50,242 nucleotides of DNA, taken from the NCBI GenBank assembly GCA_023439545.1, contig JAEXNT010000049.1, forward strand, positions 1 through 50,242. The letters are read 5' to 3'. Positions 16,408 through 25,677 of the stretch are shown in pieces (position 1 is the stretch's first letter; every line of letters begins with the position of its first letter). A program made the position numbers and the translations under genes. The notes beneath the pieces were generated by a model. The model made no database searches, was not told where the DNA came from, and was given only the letters and a program-made list of their open reading frames with translations. The DNA comes from Bacillota bacterium (GTDB lineage: Bacteria > Bacillota > Clostridia > Acetivibrionales > DTU013).

Positions 16408-17574
16408 TTAAACCTCCGAAATTGTGGTTATCGTCATCGTCTCATTGTGAAGAGCGCATTTGTATCCGACGTCATAAGGTGAAAACTCCCCGTAGGAGTA
16501 AAAGCCGGTCATCACGGTTTTGCCGCCGAAAACCTCATATACGCCTTCGACTTCTTCTTCGGTCCTCTGCCGCAGCACGAGCATGCGACCATAGCAGGTG
16601 ACAAGTAAAGCAAGCTGCGGCGGGCCTGAATGTGTGTTTTCCATACATTTTCGAGCCGCTTCGGAAGAGGCAGCAATCAGCCGCTCAGTATTTGCCTTCA
16701 TCAGCCGCGCTTTCGCCCCTGCGGGGATATTGCCGGCATATGAAACACTCTGGTCATTTTCATCTATACCGTGAAGAGAACGAACTATAATAGGCTCATT
16801 ATCGCCTGTATGTATGCCTATCGGGAACTGCAGGCCTGAAGCGGGCAGGTCCGCCGCGAGCTCGCCAAGGTATTTCTTGTACAGCGCCAGGGCGGGTTGA
16901 CCATCGAATTCATACAGTACGTTTCCTTTAGAGCGCGTTATCTTTCTTTCGGGGCCGAACTGATCCCAGCCTCCGCGTGAGCTGAATGAGATCTGTAGAT
17001 GGCTTCCGTACAGACCGACGATCGCTACCGTGTCTCTGGCCGGTGCACTGTCAAGTAATACAAGAGTTTCCTGAAAACTCGAACTGTCGCTGGACATGCC
17101 GCCTGTTATCGGGATGTTTTCCGGCAGTTGGCCTGTCAGCCCTCTTAAAAGTTCGCTTCCGTTAACGTTCATTCCTTCGGATAAAACTAATACATGCACA
17201 AGCTTATCTTCGGTTCCGGGAACATCGCCCGGCATACTGACAGGTATGGCGCGAGCGAGCAGCTCTCCTGCATGCAGGCTGTTGCCGGCTTCGGAAAGGT
17301 TTATCATAGCGCCCTTTATTTTGCTTTTCTCGAAATATATTGCTGTTATGCAAAGGGAATCTTCCAATACCTGCGCTCCTTGCACGCTGCCTGCCGTTGA
17401 ACAACCAAGAAGACTTGCGCAGGGATACATGGTTTTTACCTGTTTTAACAGGTCTGAATTCTTAAACAGGGCTAACGCTCCGAATACCAGAACCAGCTGT
17501 GCATTTCCGCCGAGAGAGGACATTTTACTGTTCCAACCATTTTTGCGGGTGAATACTTTCTGTTCCAGCTTCAC
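16408..17574 (-). CDS. FIST-domain sensory protein
   Basis: A 388-residue protein with FIST-N (VLVFGALALFKNSDLLKQVKTMYPCASLLGCSTAG) and FIST-C regions (GLQFPIGIHTGDNEPIIVRS; GFYSYGEFSP near the end). FIST domains are predicted small-ligand sensors, probably for amino acids, and often travel with histidine kinases and chemotaxis proteins, as here. I choose GTG 17574 (VKLEQKVF) because AAAGGGG lies seven bases before it; ATG 17580 is the alternative, and an upstream extension to 17655 would add an unlikely hydrophobic leader. The kinase gene starts three bases after its stop, so the genes form an operon. Confidence 0.85.
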   Translation of the reverse strand: MKLEQKVFTRKNGWNSKMSSLGGNAQLVLVFGALALFKNSDLLKQVKTMYPCASLLGCSTAGSVQGAQVLEDSLCITAIYFEKSKIKGAMINLSEAGNSLHAGELLARAIPVSMPGDVPGTEDKLVHVLVLSEGMNVNGSELLRGLTGQLPENIPITGGMSSDSSSFQETLVLLDSAPARDTVAIVGLYGSHLQISFSSRGGWDQFGPERKITRSKGNVLYEFDGQPALALYKKYLGELAADLPASGLQFPIGIHTGDNEPIIVRSLHGIDENDQSVSYAGNIPAGAKARLMKANTERLIAASSEAARKCMENTHSGPPQLALLVTCYGRMLVLRQRTEEEVEGVYEVFGGKTVMTGFYSYGEFSPYDVGYKCALHNETMTITTISEV

Positions 17575-17794
17575 GATCATTCCCCTTTTCTGTATTATTA
17601 TACATAATATTATCGTAACACCCATAATTATCTTTTTCAACATCATAATTTGCAAGATTACCCCTAAAAAATGGTGAATTTGTTCGAAAAGTTGTACTAA
17701 TTATGTTCACAAATAATGTAAATTGATATAGAAAAATGTACATTTTTCATATACAATACAATTGTCGGGCTTGAATACCAGGGAGGGATAATGC

Positions 17795-19480
17795 GTGGAA
17801 ACCGATAGTACTGACGGATATCATAAAGAATTGATATTTAGAGCCAACGAAAGGTTTAAATGTATCGAAAAACTAATTCAGGCCAATATAGCCGGGATAG
17901 CTGTCGTAAGCATACCGGAAATGATCGTGCTTAAAACAAACCAGAGACATATAGACAATCTGGACGAGCCTTACAACAGGATGGATCAGATAGTCGGAAG
18001 GCGCCTTTGGAAAATAAGCGGACCCTGGAGTAATTACCTCAGTAAAAGGAATTTGGATTGCTTTATTGAAACTAAAAGGGTAAGATACCTGCATGAATTC
18101 AAAATGAATATGAGAAACGGCGAGGTGAAGTACTTCAACAGCATTCTTTCGCCGGTCGAGGAAGACGGTGAAATCCGGTATATACTTTCAATATTGATGG
18201 ATGTCACTGAAAGCGTTAAAAACAGAGAAAAGGCCGAAATGGCAGCGCAGACGATCCAATTGGAGAAGGATGAACTGGAGGTGGTAATAGATAACCTCAG
18301 CGATGCGGTTTTCATATTCAGGAACGGTGAATTGTACCTGAGGAATCGGGTATCCGAAGGATATTTCGGTGATCACAAGATAGAAGTGCCGGAAGATATC
18401 TACGACGCCGCCAAGTTTTACGACGTACAGGGTGAGAGGCTCACATACGAAAGAATGCCTCTCAGCAGGATGTTTAATGGTGAGAGCAATATCAAAGATG
18501 ATATAATGATGGAACGAAGCGGTGATACGAGGTATCTGACTATCACCGGAACTTCTCTTTCCGATAAAACTGGACGGCCGTACCTCCATATCATGAACTG
18601 CAGGGACGCGACGGACAGGGTGAGGAACTTTCTGACGATAGTGGAGCAAAAGAAGCAGCTCGATCAGGAGCTGGAGGCTGAAAGATACAGAGCGGATGTA
18701 CTGAAGATGAAAATGCAGGAAAACGAAGCATTCCTTTCGTTCATATCGCATGAATTCAGGACGCCTTTGACAGTTATCAATTCGGCTATCCAGGCTCTGG
18801 AATTTACCTGTGGTAACGAGCTGCCCCAGAAGGCCGAAAAATACCTGAACAGTATCAGGCAGAATTCATACAGACTTTTGAGGCTGATGAACAACATACT
18901 GGATCTGAACAGGGCTGAAGCGGGGTTTTTGAAGGCTTACAGCGTAAAAACCGAGGTTGTTTTGCTGACAAAGAGTATCGTGGATTCGGTAATAGTTTAC
19001 GCCAGGCAAAAGGGCCTTGAAATACATTTTACATCACACGGCAAAACAATTTATGCTGTTCTCGACCAGACCAAATATGAACGAATACTGCTCAATCTGC
19101 TTTCGAATGCGGTCAAATTCACACCGCGGGGCAAGTCTATCTATGTCGGAATATCCTCAAAAAACGGAAAAGTCTATTTGAAAGTACGTGACGAAGGAGT
19201 TGGTATCCCACCCGAAAAGCAGAAGGAACTTTTCAAACGTTACAGTCAGGTCAGCAGTGATCTTACGCGTCCGTCGGAAGGCGCGGGAATAGGCCTTTCT
19301 CTTGTAAAGCAGCTGGTGACTTCCATGCAAGGCGAGATCACTCTTGAAAGCATAGAAGGCATAGGAAGTACATTCATTGTCGCATTGCCGGTCGAAAACA
19401 CTCAGGACACTGATAATACAGCCGCTGCTGAAATAAGGGGGGATAGCTTCAAGGAAACCGCCCGGATAGAGTTCTCATAA
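17795..19480 (+). CDS. PAS-domain sensor histidine kinase
   Basis: A 561-residue soluble kinase. Residues ~20-145 form a PAS/PAC domain (ending YILSILMDVTESVKNREKAE), ~160-280 a second PAS-like domain, then a short coiled coil. HisKA follows with His319 (FISHEFRTPLTV), and HATPase with ERILLNLLSNAVKFT, VRDEGVGIP and GAGIGLSLVKQ. No membrane helix is visible, so it responds to an internal signal such as redox state or a ligand. The start is GTG 17795, with GGGAGGG nine bases upstream. It is transcribed divergently from the FIST operon, sharing a 220-bp control region, so the two kinases may be co-regulated. No receiver gene adjoins it. Confidence 0.88.
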   Translation: METDSTDGYHKELIFRANERFKCIEKLIQANIAGIAVVSIPEMIVLKTNQRHIDNLDEPYNRMDQIVGRRLWKISGPWSNYLSKRNLDCFIETKRVRYLHEFKMNMRNGEVKYFNSILSPVEEDGEIRYILSILMDVTESVKNREKAEMAAQTIQLEKDELEVVIDNLSDAVFIFRNGELYLRNRVSEGYFGDHKIEVPEDIYDAAKFYDVQGERLTYERMPLSRMFNGESNIKDDIMMERSGDTRYLTITGTSLSDKTGRPYLHIMNCRDATDRVRNFLTIVEQKKQLDQELEAERYRADVLKMKMQENEAFLSFISHEFRTPLTVINSAIQALEFTCGNELPQKAEKYLNSIRQNSYRLLRLMNNILDLNRAEAGFLKAYSVKTEVVLLTKSIVDSVIVYARQKGLEIHFTSHGKTIYAVLDQTKYERILLNLLSNAVKFTPRGKSIYVGISSKNGKVYLKVRDEGVGIPPEKQKELFKRYSQVSSDLTRPSEGAGIGLSLVKQLVTSMQGEITLESIEGIGSTFIVALPVENTQDTDNTAAAEIRGDSFKETARIEFS

Positions 19481-19553
19481 ACGAATAAAGTAAATATCCG
19501 GCGACAAACGATTTTTATTACGGTAAGCCGGCGACAAATAACACGGAATATAC

Positions 19554-19583
19554 TTGACAAAGCTATAGGGTGTAATGTAATAT
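19554..19583 (+). promoter_or_regulatory. Promoter of tRNA-Tyr
   Basis: TTGACA at 19554-19559, 18-bp spacer, TAATAT at 19578-19583, about 40 bases before the tRNA. Confidence 0.6.
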
Positions 19584-19622
19584 ATAACATGCGTCGGTTG
19601 AAAAAAGCCGGATGCATGATAC

Positions 19623-19707
19623 GGAGGGGTTCCCGAGCGGCCAAAGGGGGCAGACTGTAAATCTGTTGTCTCTGACTTCGATGGTTCGAATCCATCCCCC
19701 TCCACCA
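19623..19707 (+). tRNA. tRNA-Tyr (anticodon GTA)
   Basis: An 85-nt class II tRNA with encoded CCA. The acceptor stem GGAGGGG/CCCCTCC is perfect. The anticodon arm is CAGA-CTGTAAA-TCTG with GTA, a long variable arm follows, and the T arm is GATGG-TTCGAAT-CCATC. A terminator follows. Confidence 0.97.
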
Positions 19708-19718
19708 CAATTCGTCTG

Positions 19719-19744
19719 AAAAGCCTTGCGTCGCAAGGCTTTTT
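19719..19744 (+). terminator. Terminator of tRNA-Tyr
   Basis: AAAAGCCTTG pairs with CAAGGCTTTT around a short loop and continues into T residues. Confidence 0.9.
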
Positions 19745-19791
19745 CGGCGTTTTACCGAAATTATTTTGAATCGGTTGAAAGCAGGTGATGA

Positions 19792-20649
19792 ATGGATAGG
19801 TATGCCGGATTTGTAAGCCAGATCCCAGAAGAAATTATGCAGAAGGCTGAAAAGCATATGTACAACGACATAGCGCTTTTTAAGCCAGAATCCTTTGTTA
19901 CCGGGAAACTTATGCACTCTGATGATTTTCACGTGATAATTTCGTCCGTTCCTCCGCCGGATACTTATGTAAACGGCAAACTACAATGCTTTGACATCAA
20001 AAAAATTATTGCTTTCAACCCCGGGGATACCATACTTTCTATAGAAGAAGGTACAAAAAAACAATATATTTCACTCCTTATAAAGCCGGAACTGGTAAAT
20101 AGGATCGCCGAACAGATGGATCATTCCGGTTCAATCCGGTTTTTGAAGTTGCAAAACCCCTATTCAGGCGAGTTAATACAGGCAATCGGCGCCCTTGTCA
20201 AGGAGATCGGACGTCGGGACAGACTCCCGATGATGTTGGACAGTATTTGCATTCAAATTGTTACTTTGCTTTTACGTGAATTCAAAACGAATCTAAAGAA
20301 ATATCCTGAAAATTACCCAGATGCGGATGTTTATGTCGCTGTGTCCACCGATTACATACACACGTTTTTTAATGCCAATATTACTATTGAGGACATATGT
20401 AATGAGATAAACCTGTCTCCGTTCCATTTCATACGGATTTTCAGAGAAAAAACCGGGGTTTCACCCCATCAATACCTTTTAAAGGTTCGGATAGGGAAGG
20501 CGGAAGAGATTTTGCGTTCAGGGAATTATTCCGTGACAGAAACGGCATTACTTTGCGGTTTTGTAAGCCTGCCTCACTTTTCAAGCACTTTCAAAAAAAT
20601 TACCGGTCATTCGCCTGGTGAATATAAAAAGTTATATCTCCAACTTTGA
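19792..20649 (+). CDS. AraC-family transcriptional regulator
   Basis: A 285-residue regulator. Residues 1-160 look like a cupin-type effector domain (SVPPPDTYVNG, CFDIKKIIAFNPGDTIL), and ~185-285 are the AraC double helix-turn-helix (ITIEDICNEINLSPFHFIRIFREKTGVSPHQYLLKVRI; YSVTETALLCGFVSLPHFSSTFKKITGHSPGEYKK). It lies alone between tRNA-Tyr and an SLH protein gene, so its target is unknown; the SLH gene or itself are the nearest candidates. AGCAGGTGATGA precedes the ATG. Confidence 0.85.
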   Translation: MDRYAGFVSQIPEEIMQKAEKHMYNDIALFKPESFVTGKLMHSDDFHVIISSVPPPDTYVNGKLQCFDIKKIIAFNPGDTILSIEEGTKKQYISLLIKPELVNRIAEQMDHSGSIRFLKLQNPYSGELIQAIGALVKEIGRRDRLPMMLDSICIQIVTLLLREFKTNLKKYPENYPDADVYVAVSTDYIHTFFNANITIEDICNEINLSPFHFIRIFREKTGVSPHQYLLKVRIGKAEEILRSGNYSVTETALLCGFVSLPHFSSTFKKITGHSPGEYKKLYLQL

Positions 20650-20707
20650 CTAAAAATACGAGTTGTCATAAAACAGCAACTATATGAAACAATTCAAAGC
20701 AATCCAA

Positions 20708-20737
20708 AGCAATTATTCATAAAAGATAATTGCTTTT
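20708..20737 (+). terminator. Terminator after the AraC regulator gene
   Basis: AGCAATTAT (20708-20716) pairs with ATAATTGCT (20726-20734), followed by TTT. It is A/T-rich and of moderate strength. Confidence 0.65.
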
Positions 20738-20784
20738 CTGCTTATACTGGAAATAATGGTAAAAAAGGTAGAGGAGAAAGCAAT

Positions 20785-21885
20785 ATGAAATGTAAAATAG
20801 CGGCCATTTTCGTGATCTTTATATTGGTTATTGGCATGTTGCCTTTGAATGTATTTGCAGAGGATGCTCCTTTTAAACTGGAAACACCCGTCAATTTGAC
20901 TGCAGAATTAGCCAAAGATGCTGATGGTTTGCCCTACTTTGAGATTAAGGTCGATATTCCCAAAAGCGTTCAAAGCCTGGCTGCAAAAATTAATGAAAAC
21001 CCGGAATGTTTCAATGGAAAATATTGTAATGATATAATTATTAATTTTGAATACAAATACGGAAAATATGATTGGAACGAAGGCCCCTCCATATATTGGA
21101 GCACATCCGACTACGTTCTTGACTATCCGGGACATGGTTATTTTGAATATCGGCCCTTTGACAGCTCAACAAAATTTGAGGATATAGATATCAAGGCTGA
21201 AACTTATAGTTTCCGTGCCCGTTTTGAAGCATTATGGGGGTACACGGACGGTATGCTGGACTACAATATTTACTCCAATTATTCCAATACCGCTTCTGTT
21301 GGGAACCCCGCATACTGGAGCACATCCAGCGCCTGGGCGACTCCGGAACTGCAGAAGGCAGCTGATGCAGGATTAATACCGGATATCCTCAAGGGCGCAG
21401 ATATGACAAAGCCCATTAGCCGTGAGGAATTTGCAGAGCTTTCGGTACTGCTCTATGAAAAGGTAACAGGGAAGGTAAGTGAACCTGTGACTCCCAATCC
21501 GTTTAGGGACACTACAAACCCGCGGATTCTGAAAGCTTTCAAACTGAAGATAACAGACGGTACCTCCGCTACTACCTTTGAACCGAAAAAATTAATTAAC
21601 CGGGAGCAATGTGCCGCGATGCTTTTCCGTGCAATCAAAGCAATCAATCCGAACGGCGATTACAGCATAGAGGGCGTAAAAGACTTCCCGGATCAGAAAT
21701 ATATTTCAAAATGGGCGGCGGATTCAGCCAAATATATGTCAAAAATCGGTATCGTAAACGGGGATTCAAAAGGAAACTTTATGCCGAAAGCGACCACAAC
21801 CAAGCAGGAGGCGCAAGGGTACGGCATGGCCACCAGAGAAGCCGCCATCCTTATGACGGTGCGGTCGTTCGACAAGCTGAAATAG
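20785..21885 (+). CDS. Secreted S-layer homology (SLH) domain protein
   Basis: A 366-residue exported protein. It has a signal peptide with core AAIFVIFILVIGMLPL and a likely cut after VFA-E (about residue 25). Residues 30-170 are a unique beta-rich region with many Tyr/Trp and no family I recognise. Three SLH repeats follow to the C-terminus (AWATPELQKAADAGLIPDI; NPFRDTTNPRILKAFKLKITDG; DFPDQKYISKWAADSAKYMSKIGIVNGDSKGNFMPK). SLH repeats bind pyruvylated cell-wall polysaccharide, so the protein is displayed on the surface. AGAGGAGAAAGCAAT precedes the ATG. Confidence 0.85.
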   Translation: MKCKIAAIFVIFILVIGMLPLNVFAEDAPFKLETPVNLTAELAKDADGLPYFEIKVDIPKSVQSLAAKINENPECFNGKYCNDIIINFEYKYGKYDWNEGPSIYWSTSDYVLDYPGHGYFEYRPFDSSTKFEDIDIKAETYSFRARFEALWGYTDGMLDYNIYSNYSNTASVGNPAYWSTSSAWATPELQKAADAGLIPDILKGADMTKPISREEFAELSVLLYEKVTGKVSEPVTPNPFRDTTNPRILKAFKLKITDGTSATTFEPKKLINREQCAAMLFRAIKAINPNGDYSIEGVKDFPDQKYISKWAADSAKYMSKIGIVNGDSKGNFMPKATTTKQEAQGYGMATREAAILMTVRSFDKLK

Positions 21886-22348
21886 CAATAACGGGTGTGA
21901 AAGGGCAGTGCGACAGGGGACGGTTCTCTTGTCGCGCTCTCTTGTCGCACTCATTCCGTACGGTAAAATAAATAAGAAGTGAGACAAGGATGATTCTGTA
22001 TATGCCGAGATACCAGCGGAAACAAAGTGCAAGCAGTACATACCTTGTAATGCCAATCGGAAGTGAAAGAGATGACATATTCATTGACGAAGGCGATACA
22101 AAATATATGTAAGTGATCATGTCTCAAACAATGACCTTATAGAAAAAGAACAATTCATGGGCCTTCTTGATTAATCCAATTTCCTCTCTTTTTCCAGAAT
22201 AGCAATATTCATTGGCCTTATTACCATCTTCCGACCTAATAGCCCTGCAGGTTAAGGAAAGCCTTCAGTCATTTCTATGTTCTTATGTGAACCACTTTGG
22301 GTTTGTTTACATAATATGTATCACCGACTATTATGAGGAAGTGAATAT
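21886..22348. other. Intergenic region with transposase relic
   Basis: 460 bases without an intact gene. 21907-22172 is a deleted relic of the REP-associated transposase element. The remaining ~175 bases before the oxidase gene are AT-rich and probably carry its promoter, but I cannot mark a convincing -35/-10 pair. Confidence 0.7.
21907..22172 (+). mobile_element. Internally deleted REP/RAYT element relic
   Basis: It starts with the REP hairpin (GTGCGACAGGGGACGGTTCT at 21907-21926, closing with TTGTCGCGC). It continues with the same leader and first ~35 codons as the intact element at 24267 (ATTCTGTATATGCCGAGATA, matching with a few changes). Near 22095 it jumps to the sequence matching about 24788 onward (ATATGTAAGTGATCAT). 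About 330 bp of the transposase centre is missing and the 3' part ends near 22172. It cannot encode an enzyme. Confidence 0.85.
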
Positions 22349-24262
22349 ATGTTTGAAAATCTCATCCGAAGAGTTTACAGTAACGTATTTAGAAGCATCA
22401 ACCATATACAGTACAAGAACAAGAACAGGCGGCAAGCAGATCCAACCGTTCAAGCGACTACTCAGGCAGCCGCTCTGGCCCCTTCGGCCATACCGAAATT
22501 TGTCAGCCCGCTGATCGTTCCTCCTGTTTATAAACCGATTAAAGTTAGATTTAAAGGAGGAAAGATACATTATTATTATGTAGACATTAGTGAGTTCCAG
22601 CAGCAAATACTTCCTGACGGCTTCCCCAAAACGAAGGTCTGGGGATACGGCGGATTTGTCACTGATCCTCAAACCGGCCGGACAAGGCACTTCAGGAGTA
22701 TACCGGGACCAACCTTTGAAGCCGTCAGAGGCATACCCGTTATTGTAAAATGGATAAACCGATTGACTGGTCCGCACCTGTTTGCTGTAGATCCAACCTT
22801 GCACTGGGCAAATCCCAGCAACATGCCTATGGATCCGCCCAAGCCATGGCCACCCTTCCCTCCCGGATTTCACGACGCACAAAAACAGGTCCCCGTTGTG
22901 ACGCACCTGCATGGAGGCGAACACTCCTCCATTTCCGACGGGCATCCTGACGCCTGGTTCACATATGACCGTAAAAAGGGTCCCGCCTTTACAACCTCCA
23001 TTTTCAAATATCCCAATATGCAGAAGCCGACTACCCTTTGGTACCATGACCATACCCTCGGTATTACCCGGCTGAACGTGTATGCCGGGCTGGCCGGATT
23101 TTATCTGCTGCGAAATCATGGAAGCAAAAAGCGTAACAGACCTGATCCCACAAAGGCTATCCTGCCTTGCGGCAAATATGAGATACCGATGGCAATCCAG
23201 GATAGATCGTTCAAAACAGACGGCTCTCTTGCGTTCAACAATGTCGGTGTAAATCCGGAAATCCACCCCTATTGGCAGCCTGAATTCTTCGGCAATACCG
23301 TAATGGTAAACGGCAGGGTATGGCCGAACCTTGACGTAGAGCCGCGCCAGTATAGATTCAGGTTTTTGAACGGTTCGAATGCCCGTTTCTATAATATGAA
23401 GCTTTCAAATGGAATGAAATTCGTACAAATCGGAAGCGACGGAGGATATCTGCCGAAGCCGGTAGAGCTTGACTCAATTCTTTTGTCTCCGGCCGAGCGG
23501 GCCGATGTCCTGGTGGATTTCTCAGGTTTAGCCCCGGGAACTTCAATAATCCTTCTCAATGATGCCAATGCCCCGTTCCCTGACGGAGACCCGCCCGACC
23601 GGAATACCGTAGGAAAAATCATGCAGTTCAAAGTCCCTGTAAATGCCCCTGCGCCGGTCAAACCACAAAAACTGCCCGACAAGCTCAACATTATCCCGGA
23701 TATTATACCGGACTCCCCCCGGAGGATTCTGACTTTGAATGAGGTTCAAGGGCCCAACGGGCCGGTACTGGTTCTTCTGAATGGGCAAAAATGGGAATCC
23801 ACGGTCTCCGAGCTCCCAAGGGTCGGATCCACGGAGGAATGGGTAATAGTTAATCTTACAATGGATTCACATCCGATTCATTTGCATCTTGTCCAATTCC
23901 AGGTGTATAACCGCCAGGATTTTGATACGGAGGCATATAGGAAGAAATGGGAAAAAATAAACGGCAGCCCGCCGCTGAACCATCCGACCACTGTATTGCC
24001 TGTAAAGCCGTATCTGGTGGGCGATCCTGTCGAACCGCCCGGAAATGAGAGGGGGTGGAAGGATACCGTCAGGATGGACCCCAACCAGGTCACCCGTATA
24101 CGGGTACGTTTCGCACCCCAGGATATTCCCGTTGAAGCCTCGGAACCAGGTATGAATTTCTATCCGTTCGACCCGGCGGCAGGCCCAGGTTATGTCTGGC
24201 ACTGCCACATCCTGGACCATGAGGACAACGAAATGATGCGGCCTTTAAAAGTAAAGGAATAA
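22349..24262 (+). CDS. CotA-like multicopper oxidase
   Basis: A 637-residue three-cupredoxin oxidase of the spore-coat laccase/bilirubin-oxidase type; it oxidises phenolics or metal ions and reduces oxygen to water. All four copper motifs are visible: HLHGG (type 2/3), WYHDHTLG, HPIHLHL, and WHCHILDHEDNEMM near the end, which carries the type-1 Cys-His. The axial position is Met-like, as in CotA. There is no export signal, in keeping with a spore-coat protein made in the mother cell, although the first ~60 residues are a basic Ala/Thr-rich extension absent from B. subtilis CotA. GAGGAAGTG precedes the ATG. The gene lies between two REP elements. Confidence 0.88.
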   Translation: MFENLIRRVYSNVFRSINHIQYKNKNRRQADPTVQATTQAAALAPSAIPKFVSPLIVPPVYKPIKVRFKGGKIHYYYVDISEFQQQILPDGFPKTKVWGYGGFVTDPQTGRTRHFRSIPGPTFEAVRGIPVIVKWINRLTGPHLFAVDPTLHWANPSNMPMDPPKPWPPFPPGFHDAQKQVPVVTHLHGGEHSSISDGHPDAWFTYDRKKGPAFTTSIFKYPNMQKPTTLWYHDHTLGITRLNVYAGLAGFYLLRNHGSKKRNRPDPTKAILPCGKYEIPMAIQDRSFKTDGSLAFNNVGVNPEIHPYWQPEFFGNTVMVNGRVWPNLDVEPRQYRFRFLNGSNARFYNMKLSNGMKFVQIGSDGGYLPKPVELDSILLSPAERADVLVDFSGLAPGTSIILLNDANAPFPDGDPPDRNTVGKIMQFKVPVNAPAPVKPQKLPDKLNIIPDIIPDSPRRILTLNEVQGPNGPVLVLLNGQKWESTVSELPRVGSTEEWVIVNLTMDSHPIHLHLVQFQVYNRQDFDTEAYRKKWEKINGSPPLNHPTTVLPVKPYLVGDPVEPPGNERGWKDTVRMDPNQVTRIRVRFAPQDIPVEASEPGMNFYPFDPAAGPGYVWHCHILDHEDNEMMRPLKVKE

Positions 24263-24266
24263 TGTG

Positions 24267-25191
24267 GTGCGACAGGGGACGGTTCTCTTGTCGCACTTAT
24301 CATTGTCATACTTAACCTATTATGGTAAAATAAAGAAAACAATAGATGAGGATGATTCTGTACATGCCGAGGTACCAGCGGAAAAAAAGTGCAAGTGGTA
24401 TATACCATGTAATCCTAAGAGGAAATGAAAGAAAGGATATATTTATTGACGAAGACGATAAGAACAGGTTTCTGTATACCCTTGAGAGGATGAAGGGAAA
24501 AGGTAACTATTATCTTTATGCTTACTGTCTTATGGATAATCATGTTCATTTGCTGCTGGCCGAAGGTAAAGACAGGATATCAAGGATAATGAAACGGATT
24601 GGAGTCAGTTACGCTTACTATTTCAATCATAAGTATGCGAGGATAGGACATTTATTTCAAGACAGATTTAAAAGTGAAGTAATAGACAAGGATTCTTATC
24701 TGCTTTCTGCAGTTAGGTATATTCACAATAACCCTGTAAAGGCAGGCTTGGTGAAGAGACCCGGTGAATACAAATGGAGCAGTTACAACATATATGTAAG
24801 TGATCATGCTTCAAACAATGATCTTATAGAAAAAGAGCAATTCCTGGGTCTATTTCCAAGTAACAAGGAAAATTCAATTAAACAATTTATTGAGTACACT
24901 AATGAGTTTAGTGAAGGTTCCTTCATTGATTGTGAAGAAGAAATACATACAAAAGACAAAATATTTAGTGATTCAGAAATCAATGAAATAATTAATGTGA
25001 TACTTTATAAATATGGACATAAAGCTTATGAGATTAGCGATTGCAAGGATAAGGCTCTTCGTAAAATGATGCTTCGAGAGATAAGAGAAAAAACAGGTGC
25101 ATCGGTGAGACAGTTATCGAGAATATTGGGTATTAGTAAAGATTTGATATTCAGGGCATGATACTGCGACAAAGAACCGTCCCCTGTCGCA
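24267..25191 (+). mobile_element. REP-flanked Y1 transposase (RAYT) element
   Basis: The unit is the transposase gene bounded by hairpins in opposite orientation. At 24267-24296, GTGCGACA pairs with TGTCGCAC and the stem extends to 13 bp with a CGGT loop. At 25165-25191, TGCGACA pairs with TGTCGCA and carries AAAGAACCGTCCCC, the reverse complement of the left core. A second partial REP (CCCCTGTCGCACCTC) follows at 25194-25208. The left hairpin is also placed to terminate the oxidase transcript. Confidence 0.8.
24364..25161 (+). CDS. REP-associated tyrosine transposase (Y1_Tnp/RAYT)
   Basis: A 265-residue HUH single-strand nuclease of the RAYT group. The metal-binding HUH is His60-Val-His62 (MDNHVHLLL), and the nucleophile is likely Tyr119 in AVRYIHNNPVKAGL. 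The N-terminus MPRYQRKKSASGIYHVILRGN is characteristic of the group. A C-terminal helix-turn-helix (SVRQLSRILGISKDLIF) is an added DNA-binding module common in clostridial members. I choose ATG 24364 over 24346/24352 because the family begins MPR. The gene looks intact and could mobilise or maintain the REP copies seen at 21.9, 25.2 and perhaps 30.7 and 46.7 kb. Confidence 0.9.
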   Translation: MPRYQRKKSASGIYHVILRGNERKDIFIDEDDKNRFLYTLERMKGKGNYYLYAYCLMDNHVHLLLAEGKDRISRIMKRIGVSYAYYFNHKYARIGHLFQDRFKSEVIDKDSYLLSAVRYIHNNPVKAGLVKRPGEYKWSSYNIYVSDHASNNDLIEKEQFLGLFPSNKENSIKQFIEYTNEFSEGSFIDCEEEIHTKDKIFSDSEINEIINVILYKYGHKAYEISDCKDKALRKMMLREIREKTGASVRQLSRILGISKDLIFRA

Positions 25192-25220
25192 CCTCCCCTG
25201 TCGCACCTCTCACTGGCATG

Positions 25221-25670
25221 TTATTTATAAATCACCTTTTTGTATATGATGAAGTTCCAACTGACCACCGCACCTATTGCGAAAACCTTTGCAAGCAAGT
25301 ACTGCATGGACAGCCAGCCGGTCAGCAGGTACATTATGAGGTCTGATGCGCCAAGGTTGACAAGGTACAGCACCAGATACATGGGGAGCTGCCGGCTTAG
25401 CTTCATTTTCGACTTGAACGACCAGAGCCTGTTCATCAGGAAATTGAACCAGAAGACAATGGACAAGGCGATCGTGTTCGACACGACAACAGTCTGGCGG
25501 GCCACGTCCTTGAAAATGTAAAGCAGCGTGAACTCAATGGCCGCGCTGCTGAATCCCGTCACGAGATAGCGTATTATCTGCCCCATGGTCTCGGGTGTGA
25601 GGTACCTGGAGAGATATTTGGTCTTTCTGATTTTTTCCATTACTGCGCTATCGCTCAAATGAATGCTCAT
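25221..25670 (-). CDS. GtrA-family membrane protein
   Basis: A 149-residue protein with four predicted membrane helices (FSSAAIEFTLLYIF, VVVSNTIALSIVFWFNFLMNRLW, LPMYLVLYLVNLGASDLIMYLLTGW, LLAKVFAIGAVVSWNFIIYK). FNFLMNRLWSF is the usual GtrA signature. GtrA proteins act in cell-surface polysaccharide modification, possibly by moving lipid-linked sugars. AGGAG lies five bases before the ATG. It starts seven bases after the epimerase-like gene's stop, so both are probably one transcript. Its 3' end faces the REP hairpin at 25165, which may act as terminator. Confidence 0.85.
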   Translation of the reverse strand: MSIHLSDSAVMEKIRKTKYLSRYLTPETMGQIIRYLVTGFSSAAIEFTLLYIFKDVARQTVVVSNTIALSIVFWFNFLMNRLWSFKSKMKLSRQLPMYLVLYLVNLGASDLIMYLLTGWLSMQYLLAKVFAIGAVVSWNFIIYKKVIYK

Positions 25671-25677
25671 GGGTCTC

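Noticed and set aside
22331..23266. 311-codon minus-strand frame
   Set aside because: Antisense to the multicopper oxidase, whose copper motifs fix the coding strand.
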